A stretch of DNA of 64,000 nucleotides from Streptosporangium carneum (GTDB lineage: Bacteria > Actinomycetota > Actinomycetes > Streptosporangiales > Streptosporangiaceae): NCBI RefSeq assembly GCF_027922005.1, contig NZ_BSEV01000003.1, forward strand, positions 1-64,000, read 5' to 3'. The translations under genes and the position numbers were made by a program. Position 1 is the stretch's first letter, and each line of letters starts with the position of its first letter. Of this stretch, positions 1 to 8,442 are shown piece after piece. The notes beneath the pieces were generated by a model that saw only the letters and a program-made list of their open reading frames with translations, made no database searches and was not told the DNA's origin.

Positions 1-204
1 CGGAGAAGCGTGATGCGCGGGGACAGGAGAGCGCCGGTGCGGTTCGTGTCGGGGAATCGCAAGGACCGCAAGGCGTCCGGCAAGCTGCCGCGCTCCCGTT
101 GCTCCTTCTGATGACTTCCGATGACGCGGTCACCGGCAGGTGATCGACCGGGTCGGGCTTCGGCGGTGCAGGCCCTCGAACGAGACGAGAAGGAGACAGC
201 GGAC

Positions 205-633
205 ATGAGCACTGCGCCATTGTTCGGAGTCATGTTCGGAGCGGTGTTCGGAGCGGTGTTCATCGGGGTCGGCATCCGTGCCATCACCGTCGGGCAGCGG
301 CTGCGGCGGCACGGGGTGCGGGTGCCGGGCGTCGTCGTGGGACTGCGCTGGTCCGGGTCCGGCGTCGACACCGGCGTGTACTGCCCCACACTGCGGTTCC
401 AGACGGTGCAGGGCTCCGTGGTGGAGACCGAGTCGGATCTGGGCTCGAACCCGTCGCCGGTCCGTCCGGGCCAGCAGGTCATGGTGGTCTACGACCCTGA
501 GCGACCCCAGCGCGCCCGTCTGGACGGGGCGAGCGGCAGGGGTGTGCTTCTCGGCGTGCTGTTCATGACCGTCGGGGCGATCGTCCTGGTGCTCTCCCTG
601 CTCTTCGTCTTCGCGATCAGCTCCTGGTTGTGA
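205..633 (+). CDS. DUF3592-like small membrane protein
   Basis: The 142-residue product has a hydrophobic segment near residues 5-28, a soluble middle with a beta-rich pattern containing the phrase VVYDPERPQRARLD, and a second membrane segment near residues 113-138. This helix, extracytoplasmic domain, helix layout with a VxYDPxxPxxA motif is typical of DUF3592 proteins, whose function is unknown. I chose the ATG at 205 because GAGAAGGAGA lies just upstream and the membrane segment starts right after it; an upstream in-frame ATG at 121 would add 28 residues without a ribosome site. It stands alone, with no visible link to the steroid genes. Confidence 0.7.
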   Translation: MSTAPLFGVMFGAVFGAVFIGVGIRAITVGQRLRRHGVRVPGVVVGLRWSGSGVDTGVYCPTLRFQTVQGSVVETESDLGSNPSPVRPGQQVMVVYDPERPQRARLDGASGRGVLLGVLFMTVGAIVLVLSLLFVFAISSWL

Positions 634-822
634 GGACGGAAGCGGACACCGCCGGCATCCGTTCGGGCCGATGAGTTTCGCGGCATGGCGCCTCCATATC
701 TGTAGACGGCCTGGAACGACGCGGGTCGCGCAGGTCGCATCCACGGAGATCAGGAGGTGTCGTTCAGATGGGCGAGATGCGTGTAGTCCGGTACTGACCG
801 TGTGCGACCGTCAGGGACTCGC

Positions 823-987
823 TCACCCGGAAAAGGCGCTGACGTCGTTGTCGGGGTAGACGTCCACGGCGGTCCCCCCTTTGCGTTCGACCAGAGCTCG
901 GCAGTCGACTTCCTGGCGGGCGACACCTAACCCTGCGCCCTCGCGGTCCTGGCTGATCCGGCAGTAGGTCGCTGCTCGTCGTATGGG
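823..987 (-). pseudogene. remnant of a large serine recombinase (N-terminal domain)
   Basis: Read on the minus strand, this stretch translates without interruption into the start of a serine recombinase. It contains YCRISQDREGAGLGVARQE, then a DCRALVERKG segment, then VDVYPDNDVSAFSG before a stop. YCRIS carries the position of the recombination serine, and the D-V-S-A-[YF]-S-G phrase is the characteristic end of the catalytic core in phage-type and SCCmec-type large serine recombinases. A TGA precedes it in frame and no start codon is present, so it is a fragment of about 54 codons. The rest of the gap between 634 and 1149 shows nothing I can name. Confidence 0.65.
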
Positions 988-1149
988 TCACGTGGATGCA
1001 CGTTGGCAGGACCCGGCGCGCAGTGCCCCTTTCAAGGGAAACGTGGGTGTTTCAGGGCTGGATGGCGCGGTGCGGGGGGTGGCGGTCGAACCGGGAGAAG
1101 GGCGTGGGAATCCGCGCGCTCCGGGGCCGGACCGCGCGGGAGCAGCCCG

Positions 1150-2775
1150 TCAGGTCTTGGGGAGCTGGGTTTTCTGGATTTTGCCGCTGGCGTTGCGCGG
1201 GAAGTCGTCCAGGATGACGACCTCGCGCGGCACCTTGAAGTTCGCCAGCCTGCCCCGGCAGTACTCGACGAGCGTCTGCGCCGTGAGAGCGGCTCCGGGG
1301 CGTGCGACCACGTAGGCCCGGCCGACCTCGCCGAGCCGCTCGTCGGGGATGCCGACGACGGCCGCCTCGGAGACGCCCTCGTGCTGGGCCAGCACCTGCT
1401 CGATCTCCGCCGGGTAGACGTTGAACCCGCCGACCACGAACATGTCCTTCGAGCGCCCCGTGATGGTCAGGTTGCCCCGGTCGTCGAGACGGCCGAGGTC
1501 CCCGGTCAGCAGCCACCCGTCCCTGACCGCCTCGGCCGTCGCCCGCTCGTCGTCGAGGTAGCCCAGCATCACGTTGTAGCCCCGGACGAGGATCTCGCCG
1601 ATCTCTCCCGCGGGCACCGGTTCGCCGTGGCCGTCGGCCACCTTCACCTCGACTCCTTCGATGGGCCGCCCCGAGGTGGCCGCCACGGTCACGTCGTCGT
1701 CCTCGACGGAGCACGCGGTCACCGTGCCGCACGACTCGGTGAGCCCGTACGCCGTGACCACCTGTGGGAACAGTTCGGCGCGCATCCGCCGTACCAGGGC
1801 GATCGGCACGATCGAGGAGCCCGTCACAGCCAGGCGGAGCGACGACAGGTCGAACCTCGGACTCCGGGGCGCGTCGAGCATCGAGGTGTAGACGGTCGGC
1901 GCGCCCGGCAGGACGGTGATCCGCTCGGCCTCGACCAGCCGCATCGTCTCCTCCACCTCGAACACCGGCTGGAGCACCATCGTGGCCCCCCGCATCAGGC
2001 AGGCCAGGACCCCGGCCTTGTAGCCGAAACAGTGGAAGAGCGGGTTGACGATGAGGTAGCGGTCCCCCGCGGCGACCCCGGTCCGGCCGCACCACGCCTC
2101 GTAGGTCCGGACGTTCTGCTCGTGCGTGCACATGGCCCCCTTGGGCCTGCCCGTCGTACCGGAGGTGAACAGGATGTCCGCCACGTCCTGCGGGGTCACG
2201 GATGCCGTGCGCGCGAGCGCCTCCTCCTCGGAGACGAGGGCCCCCCGGCTCAGGAACTCCGCCCAGCCCGTCGCCCCCGGCCTGTCTCCGGCGTCGAACG
2301 TGACCACGGTCTCGAGATCGGGCAGGCCCGGCACGCTCCCCGCGTCGGCGGCCGCCCCGCCCTCCTCACCGTCGCCGCCACTGTCACCAGGGCTGTCGCC
2401 GACGCCGAGCATGGCCAGGTAGCCGTTGCCGAGAAAACCGTCCTCGACGAAGAGCATCCGGGCTCCGCTCCGGGCGAGCAGCCACCGCGCCTCGTCACCC
2501 TTGTAGCGGGTGTTGACCGGCACCAGCACCGCCCCGGCGCAGAGCGCGCCCAGCGCGGTCACCATCCAGCGCAGGCTGTTGGGCGCCCAGACGGCGATCC
2601 GCTCTCCCCTGCCGACACCCGACGCGACGAAGGCCCTCGCCGCCGCGCGCACCCGCTCCTCAAGCTCGGAGTAGGTCAACCGGACCTGACCGTCCACGAC
2701 GGCCTCGACGTGCGGAAAGTCACGGGCGGCGCGTTCCAGGACACCGGGAATCGTCAACGCGTGGTTCTTGCTCAT
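1150..2775 (-). CDS. fadD3: acyl-CoA synthetase, FadD3-like
   Basis: The 541-residue protein is an AMP-forming acyl-CoA ligase. It shows the P-loop LFTSGTTGRPKG, the YGLTES motif, the hinge and product motif [14 protein letters not shown], and the C-terminal lysine motif NASGKIQK. Stretches such as NPLFHCFGYKAGVLACL and FDLSSLRLAVTG closely recall mycobacterial FadD3, which activates the C/D-ring propanoate (HIP) left after steroid A/B-ring removal. Assignment to FadD3 is by recalled similarity; another carboxylate ligase remains possible. The ATG at 2775 is preceded by GGAG. It is divergent from the SDR gene at 2938. Confidence 0.75.
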   Translation of the reverse strand: MSKNHALTIPGVLERAARDFPHVEAVVDGQVRLTYSELEERVRAAARAFVASGVGRGERIAVWAPNSLRWMVTALGALCAGAVLVPVNTRYKGDEARWLLARSGARMLFVEDGFLGNGYLAMLGVGDSPGDSGGDGEEGGAAADAGSVPGLPDLETVVTFDAGDRPGATGWAEFLSRGALVSEEEALARTASVTPQDVADILFTSGTTGRPKGAMCTHEQNVRTYEAWCGRTGVAAGDRYLIVNPLFHCFGYKAGVLACLMRGATMVLQPVFEVEETMRLVEAERITVLPGAPTVYTSMLDAPRSPRFDLSSLRLAVTGSSIVPIALVRRMRAELFPQVVTAYGLTESCGTVTACSVEDDDVTVAATSGRPIEGVEVKVADGHGEPVPAGEIGEILVRGYNVMLGYLDDERATAEAVRDGWLLTGDLGRLDDRGNLTITGRSKDMFVVGGFNVYPAEIEQVLAQHEGVSEAAVVGIPDERLGEVGRAYVVARPGAALTAQTLVEYCRGRLANFKVPREVVILDDFPRNASGKIQKTQLPKT

Positions 2776-2937
2776 GAACTCTCCTGCTTCGGTACGGACC
2801 GGTTCCGGTGCCGCCCATGGTGCCGCCGGAGCCGAGGGCTCGTGGGGGACGGTCCCGGTGGCTGGTACCTGCGGCACAGTCCGCGCCGAGCGGCCGTATT
2901 CTCCGTGCACCGAATTGGGCGTCTATGGAGGAACGCG

Positions 2938-3705
2938 ATGAAAGTGACGACGGACTTCGGCGGCCGGGCGGTGCTGGTCACCGGAGGGACCAAGGGCATC
3001 GGGTTCGTGATCGCCCAGACGTTCCTGGCCGCGGGCGCCGAGGTGGTCGTCGGCGGACGCGCCGAGCCCGCCGTCCTGCCGACCGCGGGCGGCAGGAGCG
3101 CCTACTTCATCCCCGCCGACATCCGGGACGCCACAGCGGCCGCGGGCCTGGTGAGCAGCGCGGTCGAACGCATGGGAAGGCTTGACGTCCTCGTCAACAA
3201 CGCGGGCGGCTCGCCGGACGCGGACGCGGCGACGGTCTCCCCCCGGTTCGTCGAGAAGATCGTGGACCTGAACCTGCTCGCGCCGTTCTACGTGGCGCAA
3301 CCGGCCAACAAGGTCATGCAGGGACAGGAGACCGGAGGCTCGATCATCAACATCGGCAGCGTCTCCGCCCACGACCCGCAGCCGGGCACCGCGGCCTACT
3401 CCGCGGCCAAGGCCGGGCTGCTGACGCTCACCCGGGCGCTGGCCCTCGAGTGGTCCCCCAGGGTGCGGGTCAACCACATCACGACCGGCCTCATCAGGAC
3501 CGAGGCCGCGGCCTCGGTGTACGGCGAGGACGAGGGCGCCGCGGTCGCGAAGGTGATCCCGATGGGACGGATGGCGGTGCCCGCCGACGTCGCGAACACC
3601 TGCCTCTATCTGGCGAGCGACCTGTCGTCCTATGTCACCGGTGCGGACATCGCCGTCCACGGCGGAGGCGAGTTCCCCGCCCGCTACCTGGCCACGCGGG
3701 GCTGA
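2938..3705 (+). CDS. short-chain dehydrogenase/reductase
   Basis: This 255-residue classical SDR has the cofactor motif TGGTKGIG at residues 15-22, an NNAGG motif, the serine of the GSVSAH segment and the YSAAK catalytic pair. It ends with the usual G-A-D-I-A-V-H-G-G phrase. TATGGAGGA precedes the ATG. It is divergent from the FadD3-like ligase, so a hydroxyacyl-CoA or hydroxysteroid oxidation in the ring-remnant pathway is plausible; the exact substrate cannot be read from sequence. It converges on the MaoC gene across a strong hairpin. Confidence 0.7.
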   Translation: MKVTTDFGGRAVLVTGGTKGIGFVIAQTFLAAGAEVVVGGRAEPAVLPTAGGRSAYFIPADIRDATAAAGLVSSAVERMGRLDVLVNNAGGSPDADAATVSPRFVEKIVDLNLLAPFYVAQPANKVMQGQETGGSIINIGSVSAHDPQPGTAAYSAAKAGLLTLTRALALEWSPRVRVNHITTGLIRTEAAASVYGEDEGAAVAKVIPMGRMAVPADVANTCLYLASDLSSYVTGADIAVHGGGEFPARYLATRG

Positions 3706-3769
3706 CCCGGACCGTCACCCGCGCCTACGCCGTCGGGCAGTCCGGTCACGGCATCAGCCCGACCGGCTC

Positions 3770-3817
3770 GGCCGGGACCGGATTCCAGGGCCACAGCCCT
3801 GTAAGCCGGTCCCGGCC
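3770..3817. terminator. bidirectional intrinsic terminator
   Basis: GGCCGGGACCGG (3770-3781) and CCGGTCCCGGCC (3806-3817) are perfect reverse complements. The loop contains a second perfect hairpin, CAGGGC/GCCCTG. The structure lies between two convergent genes. There is no U-tract, which is usual for actinomycete terminators. Confidence 0.7.
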
Positions 3818-3829
3818 TCGCCACAGCGG

Positions 3830-4666
3830 CTACGGCGCGGCGGCGAACCTGACCCGGCCGCCGGAGATCACCGTGCCACCCGCCGGGGCACCCGGGTCAC
3901 CGTCCGAGCCGCCCTCGGAGGCCACCTCGAACAGCGTCGCGTCCCCTTCGGTCCAGCCTCGCACGCCGAGCCGGTCCCCGGGGAAGACCGGGGAGGCGAA
4001 CCTGCCCTCCAGCTCGGCCAGGTCCGCCGGGTGCGCACCGGCGGTGGCCGCCAGCGGCAGGGTCACCGCGGCCAGCGTGCACAGGCCGTGCATGAACGGC
4101 CGGGGCATCCCCGCCGCCTTGGCCGCCTCCGGGTCGATGTGCATGTGGTGCCGGTCGCCGAGCAGGCGGTAGAGCGCGGCCTGGTCAGGCGAGGTGTCCA
4201 GCCGCAACTCGCGGTCCGCAGGGGTCTCGGGACGCTTCGGGCTCGACGGTCCCCTCTCCCCTCCGAAGCCGCCGCGGCCGGGCGCGAACAGCGACCAGGT
4301 CGCCACGAAGTAGTCACTCTCCACCTCGACCTCGAAGATCGCGGCGGCGCCCTTGTCCCACACCTGCGCCACCCGGGCGGCCATCGTGAGTTCCCCGGCC
4401 CTCGGCAGCGGCCTGAGCACCCGCAGCCGCTGGGAGCCGTGCACCGCCGTCCTGGTGTCGAAGGCGCCCAGCGAGCCGAGGGCGTCGGGAGCCCACTGCG
4501 CCTGGGTCAGCGCGAACGTCGGCAGCACCCGCAGGCGCTCCTCGAAGACCAGGTCCAGGTCCGTGGCCGCCGCGCCGACCGCGAGCGCGTAGAGGATCGC
4601 GTCGCGCTCGTCGTAGGCCACGGTCCGTTCGCCGAGGCGGTGTCCCCGCCAGTCTCCGGTGTTCAC
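3830..4666 (-). CDS. MaoC-like double-hotdog enoyl-CoA hydratase (ChsH3/Rv3538-like)
   Basis: The 278-residue product has the length and layout of a double-hotdog R-specific enoyl-CoA hydratase: an N-terminal segment with ERLRVLPTFA and a C-terminal hydratase-2 region. The catalytic Asp and His can be aligned in LLGDRHHMHIDP, followed by the usual GMPRPFMHGL. The conserved N-P between them is replaced by H-H, which is unusual. The GTG start overlaps the ltp2 stop by four bases (GTGA), so it is translationally coupled as the last gene of the igr-like operon. It probably hydrates an unsaturated side-chain CoA ester. A paralogue with the standard motif lies at 21973-22839. Confidence 0.7.
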   Translation of the reverse strand: MNTGDWRGHRLGERTVAYDERDAILYALAVGAAATDLDLVFEERLRVLPTFALTQAQWAPDALGSLGAFDTRTAVHGSQRLRVLRPLPRAGELTMAARVAQVWDKGAAAIFEVEVESDYFVATWSLFAPGRGGFGGERGPSSPKRPETPADRELRLDTSPDQAALYRLLGDRHHMHIDPEAAKAAGMPRPFMHGLCTLAAVTLPLAATAGAHPADLAELEGRFASPVFPGDRLGVRGWTEGDATLFEVASEGGSDGDPGAPAGGTVISGGRVRFAAAP

Positions 4667-5853
4667 CGGTCGGCTCCGAGCACCAGGCCGCTGGTCGGCA
4701 CGCCCGTGCCCGCGGTGACGATCACGTTGTCGACCCCTTCCGGTTGGTTGACCGAGGTGCCGCGGACCAGGCGCACGGCCTCGGCGACACCGTTCATGCC
4801 GTGCAGGTAGGCCTCGCCGAGCTGGCCGCCGTGGGTGTTGCAGGGCAGTCGCCCGCCGACCTCGAGGTTTCCGTCCGCGACGAAGTCCTTGGCCTCTCCC
4901 CTGGCGCAGAAACCGAGCTCCTCCAGTTGCGGGAGCACCAGCGGGGTGAAGTGGTCGTAGAGGATCGCCGCGTCGACGTCGTCGGGGCTCAGGCCGCTCT
5001 GCGCGTACAGCTGGCGACCGACCAGTCCCATCTCCGGAATGCCGGAGATCTGGGGCCGGTAGTAGCTGGTCATCATGTGCTGGTCCTTGCCCGACCCCTG
5101 AGCCGCGGCCCTGATGACGGCGGGCGCGTGCGGCAGGTCGCGGGCCCGCTCAGCCGAGACGACGACGATCGCCTGACCGCCGTCGGTCTCCTGGCAGCAG
5201 TCCAGCAGGTGCAGCGGCTCGGCGATCCAGCGGGAGGCCTGGTGCTCCGCCAGGTCGATGGGCCGCCCGTAGAACCAGGCGGCCGGGTTGACGGCGGCGT
5301 GCTTGCGGTCGACGACGGCGACCCGGCCGAAGTCCTCGCTGGTCGCGCCGTACTCGTGCATGTAGCGGCGGGCGAACATCGCCACCCACTGGGCGGGGGT
5401 CGACAGGCCGAACGGGGTCATCCAGGAGTAGGCCGCGCGGTCGGCGGTGGTGTCCATCGCCCGGTCCGCCTGGCCGAGCCCGTAGCGCTCACCGGAGCGC
5501 TCGTTGAAGGCGCGGTAGCAGACGACGACGTCGGCGACCCCGGTGGCGACCGCCATCGCGGCCTGCTGGATCGTGCCGCAGGCGGCCCCGCCGCCGTAAC
5601 CGATCCGCGAGAAGAACTTCAGCTCGCCGATGCCGGTGTTGCGGGCGACGTGGATCTCGGAGTTGGTCTCGGCGGTGAACGTCACCAGCCCGTCGACGTC
5701 GGACGGCTTCAGCCCGGCGTCGGCGACGGCGGCGAGCACCGCCTCGCAGGCCAGCTGGAGCTCGCTGCGCCCGGAGTTCTTGGAGAACTCGGTGGCGCCG
5801 ATGCCCGCGATCGCGGCGGCGCCGGACAGCGGGCCGGGTGCGGTGCGGCTCAT
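4663..5853 (-). CDS. ltp2: Ltp2-like steroid side-chain retro-aldolase (thiolase fold)
   Basis: The 396-residue product is a thiolase-fold lipid-transfer protein. Recalled Mycobacterium tuberculosis Ltp2 shares long phrases with it, including GATEFSKNSGRSELQLA, DCCQETDGG, LYDHFTPLVLPQLEELGF and LPCNTHGGQLGEAYLHG. Ltp2, together with the DUF35 part of ChsH2, releases propionyl-CoA by retro-aldol cleavage, leaving the 17-keto steroid. The ATG at 5853 overlaps the chsH1 stop (ATGA), and the following maoC overlaps its own stop. An upstream-open frame continues through chsH1, but residues before MSRTAP are not thiolase-like. Confidence 0.88.
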   Translation of the reverse strand: MSRTAPGPLSGAAAIAGIGATEFSKNSGRSELQLACEAVLAAVADAGLKPSDVDGLVTFTAETNSEIHVARNTGIGELKFFSRIGYGGGAACGTIQQAAMAVATGVADVVVCYRAFNERSGERYGLGQADRAMDTTADRAAYSWMTPFGLSTPAQWVAMFARRYMHEYGATSEDFGRVAVVDRKHAAVNPAAWFYGRPIDLAEHQASRWIAEPLHLLDCCQETDGGQAIVVVSAERARDLPHAPAVIRAAAQGSGKDQHMMTSYYRPQISGIPEMGLVGRQLYAQSGLSPDDVDAAILYDHFTPLVLPQLEELGFCARGEAKDFVADGNLEVGGRLPCNTHGGQLGEAYLHGMNGVAEAVRLVRGTSVNQPEGVDNVIVTAGTGVPTSGLVLGADR

Positions 5854-6365
5854 GCGTCGCCGCCCTTCGGCAGTCTCACGACGACGGTGCCGGTCACGTG
5901 GGGGCCGAGGCTGTTCGTGCCGCGTACGGAGATCTCGACCTGGTTGTCCTTGTCGTCCTTGGCGGAGACGGTCCCGGTCAGCACCATGGTGTCGCCGGGA
6001 TGGTTGGGGGCGCCGAGCCGGATCCTGATCGCCTTGACGACGGCGGCGGGTCCCGCCCAGCCGGTGACGAACCGGTCGACCAGTCCGTTGCTGGTCAGGA
6101 TGTTCATGAAGATGTCCTTGGACCCGCGCTGGAGGGCCAGCTCGGGGTCGTGGTGCACGTCCTGGTAGTCGCGGCTGGCGATCGCGGTCGCGACGATCAT
6201 GGTCCGGGTCAGCGGGATCGACAGTTCGGGGAGCGTGTCGCCGACCGCGATCCCGGCGTAGTCCCTGGCGCCGTTCACAATGCCGTTCACAGTGCCGCCC
6301 GCGACGTCGCCCGCGGTGACCGGTGCGCCGTTCACTCCGTCGTCCCCTGCGCTCCGCGCGTTCAT
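5850..6365 (-). CDS. chsH1: ChsH1-like MaoC hydratase subunit
   Basis: This is a single-hotdog MaoC-type protein of 171 residues. The core starts near residue 36 (YAGIAVGDTLPEL) and carries SRDYQDVHHDPELA, the segment with the hydratase Asp/His pair. In the characterised system ChsH1 pairs with the MaoC domain of ChsH2 to hydrate the 17-side-chain enoyl-CoA. An extra N-terminal tail with repeated V-N-G units (VNGAPV, TVNGIVNGA) makes it longer than the roughly 130-residue mycobacterial protein. It overlaps both neighbours by four bases. Confidence 0.8.
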   Translation of the reverse strand: MNARSAGDDGVNGAPVTAGDVAGGTVNGIVNGARDYAGIAVGDTLPELSIPLTRTMIVATAIASRDYQDVHHDPELALQRGSKDIFMNILTSNGLVDRFVTGWAGPAAVVKAIRIRLGAPNHPGDTMVLTGTVSAKDDKDNQVEISVRGTNSLGPHVTGTVVVRLPKGGDA

Positions 6366-7468
6366 GAGGCCACCGGCGCGGCCGCCAGCACGTCACCGAG
6401 GCGGGCGAGGTCGGCGCTCGCGCCGCCCAGGGTCGTCGAGATCTGCCTACCCCACAGGAAGTGCCGGTGCACCGGGTAGTCGGTGTCGACGCCGATGCCG
6501 CCGTGCACGTGCACGGTCCGGTGGACGACGTTCAGCCCGGCCTCGCCCGCCCACCACTTGGCCACCAGCACGGCCGCGGCCGCCTCGCCCTCCTCGATCG
6601 CCGACACGGCCTGCCACAGGCAGACCCGCATGGCGTCGATCTCGATGTAGCAGTCGGCGAGCTGGTGCTGCACCGCCTGGAAGGTGGCGAGCGGACGGCC
6701 GAACTGCACGCGCTCGCCGAGATAGGTCGCGGCGTGCCGTACCGCCCCCTGGGCGACGCCGAGCTGGAGGGCGGCCAAGGCGACGGAGGCGAGCTCGACG
6801 GTCCGGCCGAGGGCGCCGTCTCCCGGCGTGCCGACCGCCCGCGCGGGCGCGCCCGCGAGGGTGAGGGTGCCGCTGAGGTCGTGGGTGGTGGTCTCCGCCC
6901 GCTGCCAGGTGAGACCCTCGGCGTCCGCGGCGACCAGGAACAGGCCTGCGCCGGCCTCGGCGCGGGCCGCGACCAGCACGTGATCCGCCCCGAACGGGGA
7001 GGGGACGACGGCCTTCACGCCCGTGAGACGCCAGCCGTCGCCGTCCGGCTCCGCGACGCACTCCGGCTCGCCCGGGTCGTGCGGGCCGAACTCCTCCAGG
7101 GCCACGGTCAGCCGCGACGAGCCGTCCACCGCGCCGGGAAGCAGGTCTCGACGCTGCTCGGGGGTGCCGTGCCCGGCGACGGCGAGCGCCGCGACGGTGG
7201 CCGCCCACACCGGGACCGGGGCCACGAAGCGGCCCTGCTCCTCCAGCAGGACGCACAGCGCGCCCAGCCCGAGCCCGGCGCCTCCCGCCTCCTCGGGCAG
7301 CACGATGCCGAGCAGGCCCGTCTTCGCGAGTTCGGTCCACAGCTCCTCGTCGACGCGCGTCTGCGAGGTCTCGACGGCGCGGAGCCGCTCGGCCGTGGCC
7401 CGGTCGGCGAAGATCTCGGCCGCCAGGCCGCGGACCGCTTCGAGCTCTTCGTCAAGGGTGAAATCCAT
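6362..7468 (-). CDS. fadE28: FadE28/ChsE1-like acyl-CoA dehydrogenase subunit
   Basis: The 368-residue acyl-CoA dehydrogenase family protein starts MDFTLDEELEAVRGLA and ends with the region ERVQFGRPLATFQAVQHQLAD, which is typical of the flavin-binding C-terminal domain. In actinobacterial steroid degradation FadE28 and FadE29 form an alpha2beta2 dehydrogenase for the three-carbon side-chain CoA thioester. This subunit has a divergent middle domain, as expected for the partner without a full active site. The ATG at 7468 overlaps the chsH2 stop. The gene lies between chsH2 and chsH1, so the order differs from the mycobacterial igr operon. Confidence 0.78.
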   Translation of the reverse strand: MDFTLDEELEAVRGLAAEIFADRATAERLRAVETSQTRVDEELWTELAKTGLLGIVLPEEAGGAGLGLGALCVLLEEQGRFVAPVPVWAATVAALAVAGHGTPEQRRDLLPGAVDGSSRLTVALEEFGPHDPGEPECVAEPDGDGWRLTGVKAVVPSPFGADHVLVAARAEAGAGLFLVAADAEGLTWQRAETTTHDLSGTLTLAGAPARAVGTPGDGALGRTVELASVALAALQLGVAQGAVRHAATYLGERVQFGRPLATFQAVQHQLADCYIEIDAMRVCLWQAVSAIEEGEAAAAVLVAKWWAGEAGLNVVHRTVHVHGGIGVDTDYPVHRHFLWGRQISTTLGGASADLARLGDVLAAAPVAS

Positions 7469-8442
7469 CAGTGGTCCTCCTGCGCGACCGGCCGGAACAC
7501 CGGAAGTGACAGGCCGGGGTCGGCGTCCACCCAGTCGAGCGTGACCGGCATGTCGATCTCGACCTCCTCCGGGGTGACGCCGACCAGGTTGGTGATGAGC
7601 CGGGTGCCCTCGGCGAGTTCGACGACCGCGACGATCAGCGGGAAGTCGAACGCCGGGTGGCGGGGGTGGTGGTTGACCACGAAGCTGTGGACGTGCCCGC
7701 GTCCCGACGCCTCGACGGTGTCCCAGTCGAAGGAGTTGCACTCGGGGCAGCAGGGCCCCGTCGGGTGCCTGAGCGCCTTGCACGAGACGCACCGCTGGAT
7801 CACCAACCGGTGCTCGAGCGCGGCCTCGAACCAGAAGGCGTTGTCCCTGTTGATCGCGGGCCTGGGCCGCAGCGCCCTGGCCTGCTCCGCCTCTCCCGGT
7901 TCCGGCGCGGCTCCCTCGGCGGGCTTCGTCGCGGGCCGGAAGCGCAGGGTGCGCCAGCGCTGGGTGGCGACGATCTCGCCGTCCTGGTCCCGGTAGGTCT
8001 TCAGCGTGGTCACGAAGCGCCCGGCCCCCAGGCCGGTGTTCTTCTCCGGGGAGATCGACTCGACGACCTCCCGCATGCTGACGTGGTCGCCGGGCACGAG
8101 CTCCCGGTGGAACTCCAGCTCGGAGTCGGTGGCGACCACCGAGGTGTAGCCGCCCTCGGCGAGCAGGGAGACCAGCTCGCCGAAGCCGCCCGCGTCCGTC
8201 GGCGTCATCGTCGCGGCGTAGCCGCGCATCGTCCAGGCCTGGATCATCGAGGCGGGCGCCACGACCCCGGCCCTGCCCGTGGCGCGGGCCGCCTCGTCGT
8301 CGAGGTAGATCGGGTTGCCGTCCTCCATCGCCTCGACCCAGTGCCGGATCATCGGCCGGTTGACCGGGTCCTGGCCCGGCTTCGCCGGGACGAGCTCGCG
8401 CCCCACGAAGGACCGCAGCCGTTCCTCGTAGCTCTCGCTCAT
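7468..8442 (-). CDS. chsH2: ChsH2-like MaoC-DUF35 fusion protein
   Basis: The 324-residue product joins two domains. Residues about 1-165 are a MaoC-like hotdog, with MIRHWVEAMEDGNPIYLDD near the start. Residues about 195-320 are a DUF35 (rubredoxin-like zinc ribbon plus OB-fold) domain with four cysteines in CVSCKALRHPTGPCCPEC (C218, C221, C231 or C232, C235). In characterised systems the MaoC part pairs with ChsH1 for hydration, and the DUF35 part binds Ltp2 for retro-aldol cleavage. Both partners are encoded in the same coupled operon. The ATG at 8442 overlaps the fadE29 stop. Confidence 0.87.
   Translation of the reverse strand: MSESYEERLRSFVGRELVPAKPGQDPVNRPMIRHWVEAMEDGNPIYLDDEAARATGRAGVVAPASMIQAWTMRGYAATMTPTDAGGFGELVSLLAEGGYTSVVATDSELEFHRELVPGDHVSMREVVESISPEKNTGLGAGRFVTTLKTYRDQDGEIVATQRWRTLRFRPATKPAEGAAPEPGEAEQARALRPRPAINRDNAFWFEAALEHRLVIQRCVSCKALRHPTGPCCPECNSFDWDTVEASGRGHVHSFVVNHHPRHPAFDFPLIVAVVELAEGTRLITNLVGVTPEEVEIDMPVTLDWVDADPGLSLPVFRPVAQEDH

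Noticed and set aside
1-111. Open plus-strand frame running in from the left edge and ending at TGA 109-111
   Set aside because: About 36 codons without a recognisable motif; too little to call the end of a gene.
768-797. Nine-codon ORF after a perfect AGGAGGT
   Set aside because: The peptide MGEMRVVRY is too short to support as a gene, and it overlaps the flank of the recombinase remnant.
1003-2930. Long plus-strand open frame upstream of the SDR at 2938
   Set aside because: It is antisense to the FadD3-like ligase, low-complexity and Arg/Pro-rich, an artefact of GC bias; only the SDR part is real.
2776-2937. GGGAC-G-GTCCC in the fadD3/SDR gap as a member of the TCCC-N7-GGGA family
   Set aside because: The arms are in the opposite order and the spacing differs; treated as unrelated.
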